Positions 33,061 to 43,955 are shown, counted from the stretch's first letter. The stretch is DNA of 64,000 bases from Paulinella micropora (GCA_009731375.1 BJOX01000357.1:120141-184140), one strand, 5' to 3'. Notes: generated by a model not told the origin, from the sequence alone. Numbers and translations are program-made.

Positions 33061-35736
33061 ATTACCTTGAGTAGTGTCCGGGTAGGATGACGTATCGGTC
33101 TCCGAGGCAGTGTTGTAGGCCTGAGCTCGACCGAAATTTGGGTTGGAGCTTGCCCACGAGCCTCCTCCTCCTCTGGGTGGGGGGGCTGGAGCTCGAACAG
33201 CTCTCCCTCCATAAGGGGTATATCCCCGACCTCCTCCTCTTCCTCTCTGAGGGGTTCCCTGCCACCTCGAGGCTCCTCTCCATGTTCCTCGTCCTCCTCC
33301 TCCTCCTCCTCCTCCTCGTCCTCCTGCTCCTGCTCCTCCTTCTCGTCCTCTTTGAGAGGCCTTTAAGTTCTTTTGTCTCTCCCTTTCCTCCTTCTTCTCC
33401 TTCATCCTCTTCATGTAGGTAATGATTGCCTCTCGTAACTCCTCATCATCACACATATTGGCATACCAACCTTCGTTCACAGCGGCAATCTGAAGCATAT
33501 TGAAAAGGCCCGGTTCCTTGCCTTCCGTCCTGCTCAGAAAATTTGCCCTTGCTGTTGGGTTCTGCCTATCATGATTGAAAGAGCAGTCTCTGTTCTCCAT
33601 CTGTGCCTTACACTGCAAGCCCGCGAACCACCTCCAACATGCGGTCTTCAGGTCTGGCTCTCTCTGTCTCTTCCAACCGGCAACTCTGTTTGTGTACGTG
33701 GCTTGTGCGCCAACAGGTACACCGCCTGCCTGTGCCGTATGTGCCTCCGTGAGCGAGTCCATGTTTGAGCATGCACTCATCACTTCTTGAAACAGTGCTG
33801 ACGGAGCAACGCTTTGAACCGTATTTTCGAACACGTGTGTCTCGAGGAAGTTCTTGGACTTCACTGAGCTAAACGTCGAGCATTGTTGTATGAGCTGAGT
33901 AAGCTTACTCGGGTTAACTGTGTGTAACGCCGAAAAGAAATAGAGGATGATCGACTTGCGGCCATAGAATAGCCCATAGGAGGAAACTACCTCCGTAAGG
34001 GTCGCCGCCAAGCCAACAGCACTCCTCAAACTCATCGCCACTGTCTCAAAGATTTCAAATCCTATGAGAGTACCAGTGCAGAGATGCTGGTATCCATGAG
34101 ATTGAAAATATGAAATGAGTGTGGCCACCGCCAGTTCACACTGAGCGTCTAGGCCTGTTGCATTGTTTCTCTTAATCTCCTCCTTCTTTCTCAAAAACTT
34201 GTACTGTGTCAGATCAAATCCCTCCGAGACTAGAGATTGGTCAAAAACAGTAACAAGGGCCTCGTATTCCTGCGTTTCGTCGCAAGGAAAAGCCTTCATG
34301 CAGGCATTGATCTCTTTGAGCTTGCTCAAAAGCGAAGCATCAGAGTCTTTGTCTGAGCTCGTCTTGGCATATAGCATGAGACTTGCCACTCCTCCTTTCT
34401 TCCCCTTGAAGGCATTTATGATGTTCTGTCTGTCCTTCTTCTCCGTGTTTGTGACCACCACCGTAGTTGAGCCCGAGGGTGCAGGGGCTGGTGGGGCAGG
34501 AGCTGGTGGGGTCAAATATGTCGGAGGGTGTGTCTTTGCACCACTCACTTTTGCTTTCATTCTTTCCAGTCTCATCGTCTTCTCGAACTCCTCATTCTCT
34601 TTCGCCTTCTTCTTCTCAGATATCACCAGCTTTTGAGCATGAGTGATAAAGGCCACCAATTCAGAAGCAGATCTGAGAAAATTATATTTCTCCACATATT
34701 GGTCAACACCTGCTTTGTTGGCGACCGGTGGTGCGTTACTAAGTGATTTAAGGACAGAGTGATCCTTGGTAGGAATCCATCTCTTCCATGCCTCCTTGTG
34801 CAGTAACGCACCCATCAACAGTCTGATCTTGGTCAGAACTCTGTCGGTCTTCTCTAACTCATCAATCACAGGATGAGTTTCTCCTGCTGCCTTAATGCTT
34901 TTTTCCATCTCTGCCTTCCCCTCCTCCAAGGCCTTTATTTCCATTGTAAAAAAATGAAATATGCCACTCGAGTTTTTCGAACCCAGATTGGTCTTCATTT
35001 TTGTTACATCGACTGCCTCCTGACCAGTCGCGAGGAATCTGGCCGTTGCTCTTGGGTTTGTGTACTGGAGGTAACCCTCACATCGTGGGCCGTATGTACG
35101 TTCCCAAATCAGGGTTTGAGTGTACACCCCAAAGATAGCATCGAGTAATTCAAGGTGGGTGTGTGTGTCCCCAAACTTGATATGCTGTATCTTCTTTCTC
35201 TCTTCTGGATCAGAGACCAGTTTGCCGAGGAGCTGTGCTGTGTTTGATAATAGGATATAGACATCCTTTTTAGCACGACTTTTCTCTCTTCTTTGATCCT
35301 GAGGGATCCACACATAGGTATCCTTCTCTACCCCCATCTTGTTATCAAACTCTTCTTTAGTGAGGTCATAGTGGTCTTGCACCCACTGTTGTTCCTCCAC
35401 TGTGATCTCCTCTCCATCACTATGAATCAAGTCGATCATTTTTCGTCCTCCTCCTCCCGTGTAGGCAGGTGGTAAGGGATTACCATATGCTCCTCCTCCT
35501 CCCGTCTCTTCTTGTTCAAATCCTCCTTCATCTTCGTCTCCTCCATATCTTCCTTCATCATCCCAGCCCTCTTCTACTCCTCCTCCTACTCCTTCATCTC
35601 CTCCTCCTCCTTCATTCAATCCTCCTCCTCCTCCTTCATTCAATCCTCCTCCTCCTCCTCCTCCTCCTGCTTCTTCTTCTTCTCTTCTTTGATCTGCCTC
35701 CGAGAATTCACTCACTTCGGCGGTCTCTGTCGACAT
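33040..35736 (-). CDS. Retroelement D gag
   Basis: Intact 898 codons from ATG 35734-35736 to TGA 33040-33042. The N-terminus is acidic and Gly/Glu-rich (low-complexity to about residue 75). A long, mostly helical capsid-like region follows, with a Pro/Ala linker near residue 405-420. About 33570-33645 encodes a finger with spacing C-x8-C-x8-C-x3-H. Next come a Lys/Glu/Arg-rich helix and an Arg-Gly-rich tail with GRGGG- and RGTWRG-type boxes. CCCH plus RGG replaces the CCHC zinc knuckle normal for Gag and should bind RNA. No frameshift or stop disturbs it, so it is much better preserved than gag of B. It has the same frame as pol. Confidence 0.85.
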   Translation of the reverse strand: MSTETAEVSEFSEADQRREEEEAGGGGGGGGLNEGGGGGLNEGGGGDEGVGGGVEEGWDDEGRYGGDEDEGGFEQEETGGGGAYGNPLPPAYTGGGGRKMIDLIHSDGEEITVEEQQWVQDHYDLTKEEFDNKMGVEKDTYVWIPQDQRREKSRAKKDVYILLSNTAQLLGKLVSDPEERKKIQHIKFGDTHTHLELLDAIFGVYTQTLIWERTYGPRCEGYLQYTNPRATARFLATGQEAVDVTKMKTNLGSKNSSGIFHFFTMEIKALEEGKAEMEKSIKAAGETHPVIDELEKTDRVLTKIRLLMGALLHKEAWKRWIPTKDHSVLKSLSNAPPVANKAGVDQYVEKYNFLRSASELVAFITHAQKLVISEKKKAKENEEFEKTMRLERMKAKVSGAKTHPPTYLTPPAPAPPAPAPSGSTTVVVTNTEKKDRQNIINAFKGKKGGVASLMLYAKTSSDKDSDASLLSKLKEINACMKAFPCDETQEYEALVTVFDQSLVSEGFDLTQYKFLRKKEEIKRNNATGLDAQCELAVATLISYFQSHGYQHLCTGTLIGFEIFETVAMSLRSAVGLAATLTEVVSSYGLFYGRKSIILYFFSALHTVNPSKLTQLIQQCSTFSSVKSKNFLETHVFENTVQSVAPSALFQEVMSACSNMDSLTEAHTAQAGGVPVGAQATYTNRVAGWKRQREPDLKTACWRWFAGLQCKAQMENRDCSFNHDRQNPTARANFLSRTEGKEPGLFNMLQIAAVNEGWYANMCDDEELREAIITYMKRMKEKKEERERQKNLKASQRGREGGAGAGGRGGGGGGGGRGTWRGASRWQGTPQRGRGGGRGYTPYGGRAVRAPAPPPRGGGGSWASSNPNFGRAQAYNTASETDTSSYPDTTQGNRFEVVE

Positions 35737-36518
35737 GATGTCGTAGTAGTGATCAACAGGAGGACAGTGTCAGCTCCTATGTTTGGTTTTTGTTCGTTTG
35801 TGTTCTGTTCCTCCTTCAGTCGATTGACTAGTAAAGAGAGAAACTAATAGAAAGGGTAGGATAAGATTCCCTGTCCTCTATGAAACACTGTTTGTGTGTT
35901 TGTTTTTGTTTGAGAAAAATAGTCTTTGAGACTTTCTCCGATTTCTTGTTCTCCTTACTCAGATTACTTTCTCCTCCTTCTTTTCTATATTGTATCTAGT
36001 ATGAGGCACTTGGACCTACACACAGATAGTAATAGAGAAGCTAGAAAAGCTCTCCTTGAGAAGTCGACAGTCGGTCGGATAGGTTCTCAGACCTACCTTT
36101 AGAAAACGATCAGAGATTTGCAAAAATACTCTGACGTATGTGTGAGATAATGCAGATAAATGCACAAACTAGAAGGGTAGAGTGTTGTGCTCCTGTCCCT
36201 ATGCTTGTTTGTGTTTTGTGTGTGTTCCTTCCAAGTTCTGTCCACCTCCTTCTTCTTGGTCTCTGTGTGAGAACAGCAAGAACGACAGAGAGTTTGTATC
36301 TGATGTCTCCTTGTGAGCACATAGATACTGATTGGGCTAGAGGGTACGAGACACCTGCTTGAGACCAATCAAATTATTTGTTTTGTGAAAGAGTTATGAG
36401 GGAGCTGTGTTGGAGTATTTGTTTTTGTCTGACGTCCCCGTGTGAGACAGGTCANNNNNNNNNNNNNNNNNNNNNNNNNNNNNNNNNNNNNNNNNNNNNN
36501 NNNNNNNNNNNNNNNNNN
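35737..36518 (-). other. Retroelement D 5' leader
   Basis: Non-coding region between LTR and gag. It contains a segment GACGTCAGACAAAAACAAAT at about 36413-36432 that recurs as GACATCAGACGAAAACAAAC at 63349 ahead of element E. The primer-binding site would fall within the 64-N gap (36455-36518). Confidence 0.6.
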
Positions 36519-36757
36519 TGTAATGCCCCCAACGATAGATCGTAAAAAGTCGGTAATACAACCAAACACAGTCCTCAAAAGATGAGAATGATGTCTCGTT
36601 ATATTAGCTCAGTGAAGCCAAAAAAGGAAAACTGCAACAGACCAGGAATAAAATGGCATCAGGTCCAATCCGGACAAATAATACTGAAAAACAAGCTGGT
36701 GCACCTGTCACCAGGAAAAGGTATTTTTTACCGGCTATCCGGGGGGTGATGCCTACA
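36519..36757 (-). repeat. Retroelement D 5' LTR (239 bp)
   Basis: Ends are TGTA and TACA, with longer imperfect inversion (TGTAATGCCCCC against TGTAGGCATCACCCCCC). The outer half is shared with 63042-63253, including CATCACCCCCCG, CCGGTAAAAAA and the CACTGAGCTAATATAACGAG segment. A 10-N gap follows at 36767. Confidence 0.8.
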
Positions 36758-37735
36758 GTACCCCCTNNNNNNNNNNTGAGTCTTCGGTACATGACGGAGT
36801 ACGTGGTCACCTACTACAATATATAATGAAGAAAGATGATTATCGTCAGTAGGCATTGACTGCCCGTGCCACCAATGCCACCGTGCCACACATCGTGCCC
36901 AGTAATCGGCCACTGGCAAGTTATATCTTTTGACTCTCACTTCATGACTTGACTCTCAACCTGCCTCTTGATAATAACTATTAATAATGTAAATACCGGT
37001 TATATATACTATGATTAATCCCATCACCTAGGGCGGCTCACTTTCTAAGCAACTGCCCTGTTGAAACTTGAGTTGAATCCGCAGAACCAACCGTGGCACC
37101 CTGGCTGATTCAAGACTGATGAACTTCAACCGTGCTTTTAATTTTCTTTCTGTCACTAATCCTTATTGTGAGTATTAGTTGAAGAACGATGAAGATTTTT
37201 TCTATTGATCGGACTCGTCCGCAGTAAATGATAGAATTATCTTAAACTGAGTGATTTACGGCATATCAATACAAGTCGAACTAGTACTAGTCGTAGTAAA
37301 ACTTGAGCAAAACCAGAGCAGCACAAAACTGAGTCAACTTTTGAGCCGCTGCGCTCTGGTGGCTTTACAGAATCAAGTTCAAGGGGCCACTGACCCGTTT
37401 GAGTGATCACTTTCATACTTCATACAGAGTCTTCCAATTCAATGATGATTGACATCACTTCGAGTGGCAAGTAACTTGATGATAAGACTCTGTTAAAAAT
37501 ATTTGCATTCCCTTATGAATAATGTTGTATGCATATGCGGGCCACTTGAAACGTCAGTTGAAATCTGGATTTCAACGTTTTGAAAAGTCTTTTTAAGTCT
37601 TAAATGGTTTCAAGTTTCAAATGCTTATTAGGCATACTCAGCCTGAGAACGCTCAGAGTGCACCGGGGCTTAGACTGTCCTGAGATTAATGCAGGCAAGA
37701 CAGAGTGAACAAACTGCTACACTGAACTAAGTGGC
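36758..37735. other. Intergenic sequence, no gene recognised
   Basis: Ordinary composition with a 10-N gap at 36767-36776. No frame of useful length and no clear repeat relationship was seen. Confidence 0.6.
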
Positions 37736-38056
37736 TGCGTATTATGTTGCTGCATGCAAGCTGCAAAGAAAAGAAAAGAGAAAAGAAAAAGAAAAAAGAA
37801 AAGAAAAAAGAAAAGAAAAAAGAAAAGAAAAAAGAAAAGAAAAAAAGAAAAAAAGAAAAAAAGAAAAGAAAAAAGAAAAAAAAAGAAAAGAAAAAAGAAA
37901 AGAAAAAATAAAAGAAAAAAAGAACAGAAAAAAAAGAAAGAAAAAAGCTAAGAAAAGAAAAGAAAAAAAGCGAACAAAAGAAAAGAAAAGAAAAAGAAAA
38001 GAAAAGAAAAGAAAAAAAAAAGAAAAAAGAAAAGAAAAAGAAAAAGAAAAAGAAAA
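37736..38056 (+). repeat. GAAAA-type purine microsatellite
   Basis: About 290 bases of AGAAAA and AGAAAAAA units, immediately downstream of the last recognised exon of the cysteine-rich gene (minus strand). Lys-rich frames are repeat translations. Confidence 0.95.
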
Positions 38057-38064
38057 TGCGATAC

Positions 38065-38364
38065 CTTATTCCAGCTGCCGGCAAATTTGCAGACTGAGCC
38101 GGCGCCACAGGAGCCCACGGTGCCATCCGTGCAATTTTCGCTCGCAGTTGTCCATCGGGCGCTGCAGTTGCATGTAGCTGGAAGGAAAAAAACGAGCATG
38201 AACATTTGTGTGTGTGTGTGTGTGTTTCATGCACTGTTTTGCTCGTGCTTCTTCACTGCTTGCTAGGAACGCCTGCGCATACATGCAGGTTTATGAACTA
38301 GTCTTCCACTTTTTCCTTTATGCACACTTAGTAGTGACTTAGTAGTGGAAGAGAGAGAGAGAGG

Positions 38365-38397
<33 letters not shown>

Positions 38398-38514
38398 AGA
38401 CAAAGAACAAGAGAGAGAAAGAGAGAGCGAGAGAGAGAGCGAGCGAGAGCGAGAGAGCGAGAGCGAGAGAGAGAGAAAGAGAGAGAGAGCGAGAGATGGA
38501 TAGATAGATAGATT

Positions 38515-38583
<69 letters not shown>

Positions 38584-39791
38584 CAACATTTGCAATTGGT
38601 TTTCTGCGTCTCGACTGCACAACCAACACTTAATAACTTATTATGAAAAGAGAAGCAATATGAGAATAGCAGTCACCTTGTCCGACGAAGCCACAGAGGG
38701 AACTTGCACTCGGGCTGTCCTAAGACCAACCCGCACTAATCGCAAACGTTATATAAACAAACAAGCTGACCTTGTTCCAGCTGCCAGAAAACTTGCACAC
38801 TGAAGGGGCCTGACAGAAGCCTCCCGACCCGTCCGTGCAAGTGTAGGCACCCAGCTGGTCTTTAGCAGTGCAGCTGCATGTAGCTACAGGCAAAAGACAC
38901 AACGTTAACATGTATGTCGGTCAATGCAACCGGACTTCTGCGTTTTGATTGCGTAACCAACACTTGAACAACTTATTATGCAAAGAGAAGCAACATCAGA
39001 GTAGCAGTCACCTTGTCCGACGAAGCCACAGAGGGAGCTTGCACTCAGGCTGTCCTAAGACCAACCCGCACTAATCGCAATCTTTATACGAACAAATAAG
39101 CTGACCATGCTCCAGCTGCCAGGCGCGATGCAGAGTGTATGCCGCCACAGCTGCCTCCGGAGAGGTCCGTGCACCTCCAGTCTTTCGATTGGTCTTTAGC
39201 CGTGCAGCTGTGTCGCTGCAAGCAAAACGCACAACGGTAACATTTGCAATTGGTTTTCTGCGTCTCGATTGCATGACCAACACTTAAATAACTCATATGA
39301 AAAGAGAAGCAATATGGGAATAGCAGTCACCTTGTCCAACGAAGCCACAGAGGGAACTTGCACTCAGGCTGTCCTAAAACCAACCCGAACAATTTGTAAG
39401 AGCATTGCAGGACTGGCTCATGCTGTTACAACAAGAAACTTGCTGACCTTGTTCCAGCTGCCAGAAAACTTACACACTGAAGGGGCCTGACAGAAGCCTC
39501 CCGACCCGTCCGTGCAAGTGTAGGCACCCAGCTGGTCTTTAGCAGTGCAGCTGCATGTAACTGCAGGCAAAAGACACAACGTTAACATATATGTCTGTCA
39601 ATGCAATCGGACTTCTGCATTTTGACTGCATGACCAACACTTAAATAGCTCACACGAAAAGAGAAGTATGAGAACAGTGTTCACCTTGTCCGACGAAGGC
39701 ACATATTGAGTTTGCATCCAGACTGCCCTAAAGCCAACCCGGACAGCCTTTCATATATTTCTGCCTTTTCCCCCTCCTCCTCCCCCCTCCT

Positions 39792-39822
<31 letters not shown>

Positions 39823-40736
39823 GATCTTCAAAAGAGATGATTCCCCAAGTTCTCGTTTAGCTGCAGTCCTGAATGACAAGAATCCTCCTACTCCTGCACA
39901 CAGTTACCCTAGTCCAACTGCCATCGCGGAAGCAGTAGACTGAATTCCCAAGGCAGTTGCCGAAGAAGCTGTCCGTGCAGACAAAGTTGGGAGAACTGCC
40001 TTTGGCTGTGCAGCTGCATGTAGCTACAAGTAAAAGGAGAACGTTTACATATGCGTGGGTCAATCCAATTTTTCTTCTGAAATACTGATATGAAAAGAGA
40101 AGTGATATAAGAATCGCAGTCACCTGGAGCTGGAGTCGGAGGGTTGACAGTACCTGGAGCAAACAACAAGGCAAATANNNNNNNNNNTTTGCAATTGGTT
40201 TTCTGCGTCTCGATTGCATGACCAACACTTAAATAACTCATATGAAAAGAGAAGCAATATGGGAATAGCAGTCACCTTGTCCAACGAAGCCACAGAGGGA
40301 ACTTGCACTCAGGCTGTCCTAAAACCAACCCGAACAATTTGTAAGAGCATTGCAGGACTGGCTCATGCTGTTACAACAAGAAACTTGCTGACCTTGTTCC
40401 AGCTGCCAGAAAACTTACACACTGAAGGGGCCTGACAGAAGCCTCCCGACCCGTCCGTGCAAGTGTAGGCACCCAGCTGGTCTTTAGCAGTGCAGCTGCA
40501 TGTAACTGCAGGCAAAAGACACAACGTTAACATATATGTCTGTCAATGCAATCGGACTTCTGCATTTTGACTGCATGACCAACACTTAAATAGCTCACAC
40601 GAAAAGAGAAGTATGAGAACAGTGTTCACCTTGTCCGACGAAGGCACATATTGAGTTTGCATCCAGACTGCCCTAAAGCCAACCCGGACAGCCTTTCATA
40701 TATTTCTGCCTTTTCCCCCTCCTCCTCCCCCCTCCT

Positions 40737-40767
<31 letters not shown>

Positions 40768-41660
40768 GATCTTCAAAAGAGATGATTCCCCAAGTTCTCG
40801 TTTAGCTGCAGTCCTGAATGACAAGAATCCTCCTACTCCTGCACACAGTTACCCTAGTCCAACTGCCATCGCGGAAGCAGTAGACTGAATTCCCAAGGCA
40901 GTTGCCGAAGAAGCTGTCCGTGCAGACAAAGTTGGGAGAACTGCCTTTGGCTGTGCAGCTGCATGTAGCTACAAGTAAAAGGAGAACGTTTACATATGCG
41001 TGGGTCAATCCAATTTTTCTTCTGAAATACTGATATGAAAAGAGAAGTGATATAAGAATCGCAGTCACCTGGAGCTGGAGTCGGAGGGTTGACAGTACCT
41101 GGAGCAAACAACAAGGCAAATAAAGCTGATTGACAATCGCCGAAAGTTCAAGAACACGATCGGGAGAGAAAGACAACAGCTAGGTAGCCATCCACATGCA
41201 ACAGAGAAGTTCCCCATTCTTAAGAACAATTAGCACGGACTTGAAAGGGTTGGCAGTCAATCCTTAAACATCTGTGCCATGGCTCATTAGAAAGCTCTTT
41301 AGAAGAGCTGTGAAATGGTATATGGAACAAGCCATAACAAAACAGAATCGACACAGAAAAAAAAAAAAAAAAAACGGAAATTGTGGTTAAGTCCACTAAA
41401 GAAAGAAGCTTAGAGCTTCTTAATAGATGTTTACCAGAGCACCACGTGCCAGCTTGAGGGATCATCCAGGTCAAGGACGAGGGCGCGCCCGGCAGAGCAC
41501 ACCAGGAAAATTCAGGGCCGCTGCACGCGCTTGCAGAGCCCTGGTTGTTGAAACAAGCTTTGCCGTCCCAGTTTAGTTTGCACTGGTATGGGAAACTTGC
41601 GGGACAAGGGCTCGGCGGAGGATCGCCTTCATTTTGGGCACAAAACAAGCCAGAGAAAGC
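38065..41660 (-). CDS. Modular cysteine-rich protein, probably secreted; multi-exon
   Basis: Exons on the minus strand, 5' to 3': 41660-41435 (domain with CPASFPYQC, CFNNQGSAS, WCALPGAPSS, QAGTWC); 41098-41069 (Pro linker); 40968-40853; 40672-40630; 40505-40393; 40331-40284; then a duplicated set 40153-40124, 40023-39908, 39727-39685, 39560-39448, 39386-39339; then 39215-39106 (diverged), about 39058-39016, 38883-38771, 38719-38677, 38177-38065. Each 43-nt exon (SLCGFVGQ) plus its following exon of about 113 nt (C-x-C-TAK, CTDG, G-x-C, VCKFSGSWNK) makes one six-cysteine repeat of about 50 residues. Phases close: the long exons end in phase 0 and the short ones leave one base. No signal peptide or end exon was found. 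The family is not recognised; an extracellular binding or wall protein is inferred from the disulfide-rich repeats. Confidence 0.65.
38340..38585. repeat. GA and GATA microsatellites in an intron
   Basis: GA repeats with small interruptions (38348-38493) run into GATA (38494-38580), within the intron between the 38677-38719 and 38065-38177 exons. Confidence 0.95.
39243..41122. repeat. Direct duplication of 935 bp on both sides of a 10-N gap
   Basis: 39243-40177 and 40188-41122 appear identical as read, including introns and the CT/CA repeats inside. They contain two coding repeats of the cysteine-rich gene. Identity up to the gap edges suggests an assembly duplication (two haplotypes or overlapping contig ends) as much as a recent tandem duplication. 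Confidence 0.9.
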
Positions 41661-41689
41661 TTTTTGACGATTGGCAAAAGGGAGGGCGC

Positions 41690-41748
<59 letters not shown>

Positions 41749-41984
41749 ATCTAGATCAGGGAACCCATCCATACGTAGCAGCAGAACGCACATTCAAAAA
41801 CAGCAGCAAGAAAGGTTTCTCATTCTTAAGTACAAAGAGCAAGGATTTGAAACGCTTGGCTCGCATTTCCATCCTTAAAGATCTGTGCCATGGCTTATTA
41901 GCTCAAGAGCAAAAAATGATCTGTTGGACAAGCCATAACAAAACAGAATAGGCTGAGAACAAAGAGCTGTCGTTTCTCGTCCCT

Positions 41985-42049
<65 letters not shown>

Positions 42050-42320
42050 AAAAAAAAAAAAAAAAAANNNNNNNNNNNNNNNNNNNNNNNNNNNNNNNNN
42101 NNNNNNNNNNNNNNNNNNNNNNNNNNNNNNNNNNNNNNNNNNNNNNNNNNNNNNNNNNNNNNNNNNNNNNNNNNNNNNNNNNNNNNNNNNNNNNNNNNNN
42201 NNNNNNNNNNNNNNNNNNNNNNNNNNNNNNNNNNNNNNNNNNNNNNNNNNNNNNNNNNNNNNNNNNNNNNNNNNNNNNNNNNNNNNNNNNNNNNNNNNNN
42301 NNNNNNNNNNNNNNNNNNNN

Positions 42321-42365
<45 letters not shown>

Positions 42366-42366
42366 G

Positions 42367-42409
<43 letters not shown>

Positions 42410-42427
42410 TATATATTGATCTGTCAT
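41661..42427. repeat. Intron or intergenic repeats and assembly gap
   Basis: A GA tract (41697-41740), then a stretch (41805-41960) that resembles 41205-41350 (both contain CATCTGTGCCATGGCT and ACAAGCCATAACAAAACAGAAT), a C run of about 55 bases running into an A run, a gap (42068-42320), and TAA repeats. The shared stretch lies downstream of related exons, which points to segmental duplication. Confidence 0.6.
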
Positions 42428-43209
42428 GGCTGAGCCCGAGGGCCATGCGCCTCCATCCCTCGACCCAACAGGGACTACAGTGAGTATGTTGGGGAGGGAA
42501 GAGTGACTCTAACCATCCTGCATAGAAAGCCCCAAAAAGGAAGTCCCTACTACCCGCACAGTGTCGGGTACCTTGCAGGAAATCAACTACAAATGATTGA
42601 TCTTCCCCGCGTGAGAGCTCCACGAGACTGGGTAGGTCCCGCATGGAGGTACTCACAGGGGTAGCAGACATTTCATGCGGTCTGCCAGCGCATGAGGACG
42701 TTTTGTGGTAAGTATCTGGGACGCCTCGAAACCCGTCACCACCCCTAGATCGCGGAATGTAAATACCCCTTTGATCCCACGTAAGGTATGTCTTATAAAA
42801 AACAACACAACGACATGGCCTCGGAACCAACACAACAACATAGCCTCGGAACCCACATCGACATAGCCTCGGAACCCACACAACAACAGAGCCTCGGAAC
42901 CAACACAACNNNNNNNNNNNNNNNNNNNNNNNNNNNNNNNNNNNNNNNNNNNNNNNNNNNNNNNNNNNNNNNNNNNNNNNNNNNNNNNNNNNNNNNNNNN
43001 NNNNNNNNNNNNNNNNNNNNNNNNNNNNNNNNNNNNNNNNNNNNNNNNNNNNNNNNNNNNNNNNNNNNNNNNNNNNNNNNNNNNNNNNNNNNNNNNNNNN
43101 NNNNNNNNNNNNNNNNNNNNNNNNNNNNNNNNNNNNNNNNNNNNNNNNNNNNNNNNNNNNNNNNNNNNNNNNNNNNNNNNNNNNNNNNNNNNNNNNNNNN
43201 NNNNNNNNN
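42428..43209. other. Dispersed repeat and gap, no gene
   Basis: The start (42415-42480) resembles 43375-43430 and the first 110 bases of the window. A short tandem of units containing CATAGCCTCGGAACC lies at 42810-42905 before a 300-N gap (42910-43209). Confidence 0.5.
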
Positions 43210-43337
43210 TTGACGATAAGCTCTAATGACACCCCCGCAAGGGCAGTTCCAACACTTCCAGACGGGCCGGTATGTTCAATGAAAATACTGGTGGCACCGA
43301 CGGGAATCGAACTGGCGACAGGGCCCAGATGGTAATG

Positions 43338-43345
<8 letters not shown>
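43210..43345 (-). repeat. tRNA-derived SINE, copy 2
   Basis: On the minus strand 43325-43285 reads like the 3' end of a tRNA. It has a T-loop with B-box-like GTTCGATTCCC, an acceptor strand CGGTGCC, a discriminator A and CCA (43288-43290). A unique body follows, ending at the gap. T-stem pairing is degraded and the A-box half is replaced by TTA repeats. The body is shared with 93-215. A gene for a functional tRNA is excluded. Confidence 0.55.
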
Positions 43346-43370
<25 letters not shown>

Positions 43371-43566
43371 GTGTATCTCCTGCCAATTGCTGAGCCAAAA
43401 GGCCATGTGCATCCAGTCCTCCATTCCATAAGGAAAGTCTCCACACCAATCGGTGGAATAAAGGAAGTGACGGCATAGAACATTACTCTAGGAGCTTTAT
43501 ACCAATAATAATAATAATAATAATGATAATAATAATGATAATAATAAATCCATCTTACTGTGTGTA

Positions 43567-43745
43567 CCATAGCACCATGTGCCAGCTTGAGGGATCATCG
43601 AGGTCAAGGACGAGGGCGCGTCAGGCAGAGCACACCAGGAAAACGAAGGGCCGTTGCACGAACTTGCACTGCCCTGGTTGTTGAAGCAAACGTTGCCCCC
43701 CCAGTTCCAAGCAGCGGTATTGGAAACTCCCCGGACAAGTGCCTA
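43567..43745 (-). pseudogene. Decayed copy of the cysteine-rich gene's first exon
   Basis: The minus strand matches the 41660-41435 exon (CFNNQGSAS, FSWCALP, APSSLT, MIPQAGTWC segments). The first part (CPGSFQYRC) is in a different frame because of an indel near a G run at about 43697-43703. It ends near a GT donor in the same position as the intact exon. It indicates an older tandem duplication of the gene. Confidence 0.7.
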
Positions 43746-43847
43746 TATCATTGAGTAAAATCGTGTTATATCTGTTTTTCTCTTTCTGTCCGTGTGTTTC
43801 TTTCTTGCCCCTCCCCACCCACTTTCCCCCGTCCCCCTCGCTGTGTT

Positions 43848-43941
<94 letters not shown>

Positions 43942-43955
43942 TCACTCACTCACTT

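Larger units (their letters stand above)
28559..36757 (-). mobile_element. LTR retrotransposon D (gag-UGA-pol), 8.2 kb
   Basis: The right end (36519-36757) is a 239-bp LTR starting TGTAATG and ending CCTACA. Its first 121 bases recur at 28559-28679 as the left end. Between them, on the minus strand, lie a leader of about 780 nt (with 64 N at 36455-36518), gag (35736-33040), an in-frame UGA, and pol (to 28639). Pol order is protease-RT-RNase H-integrase, as in Ty3/gypsy-type elements. Pol runs straight into the LTR fragment in the middle of the integrase core region, so the integrase C-terminus and half of the 3' LTR have been deleted. The flanks (GTCATC left, GTACC right) do not form a target duplication, in line with rearrangement. 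Confidence 0.85.

Noticed and set aside
43285-43330. Functional tRNA gene
   Set aside because: Only the T-arm and acceptor are recognisable, T-stem pairing is broken, and the 5' half is microsatellite.
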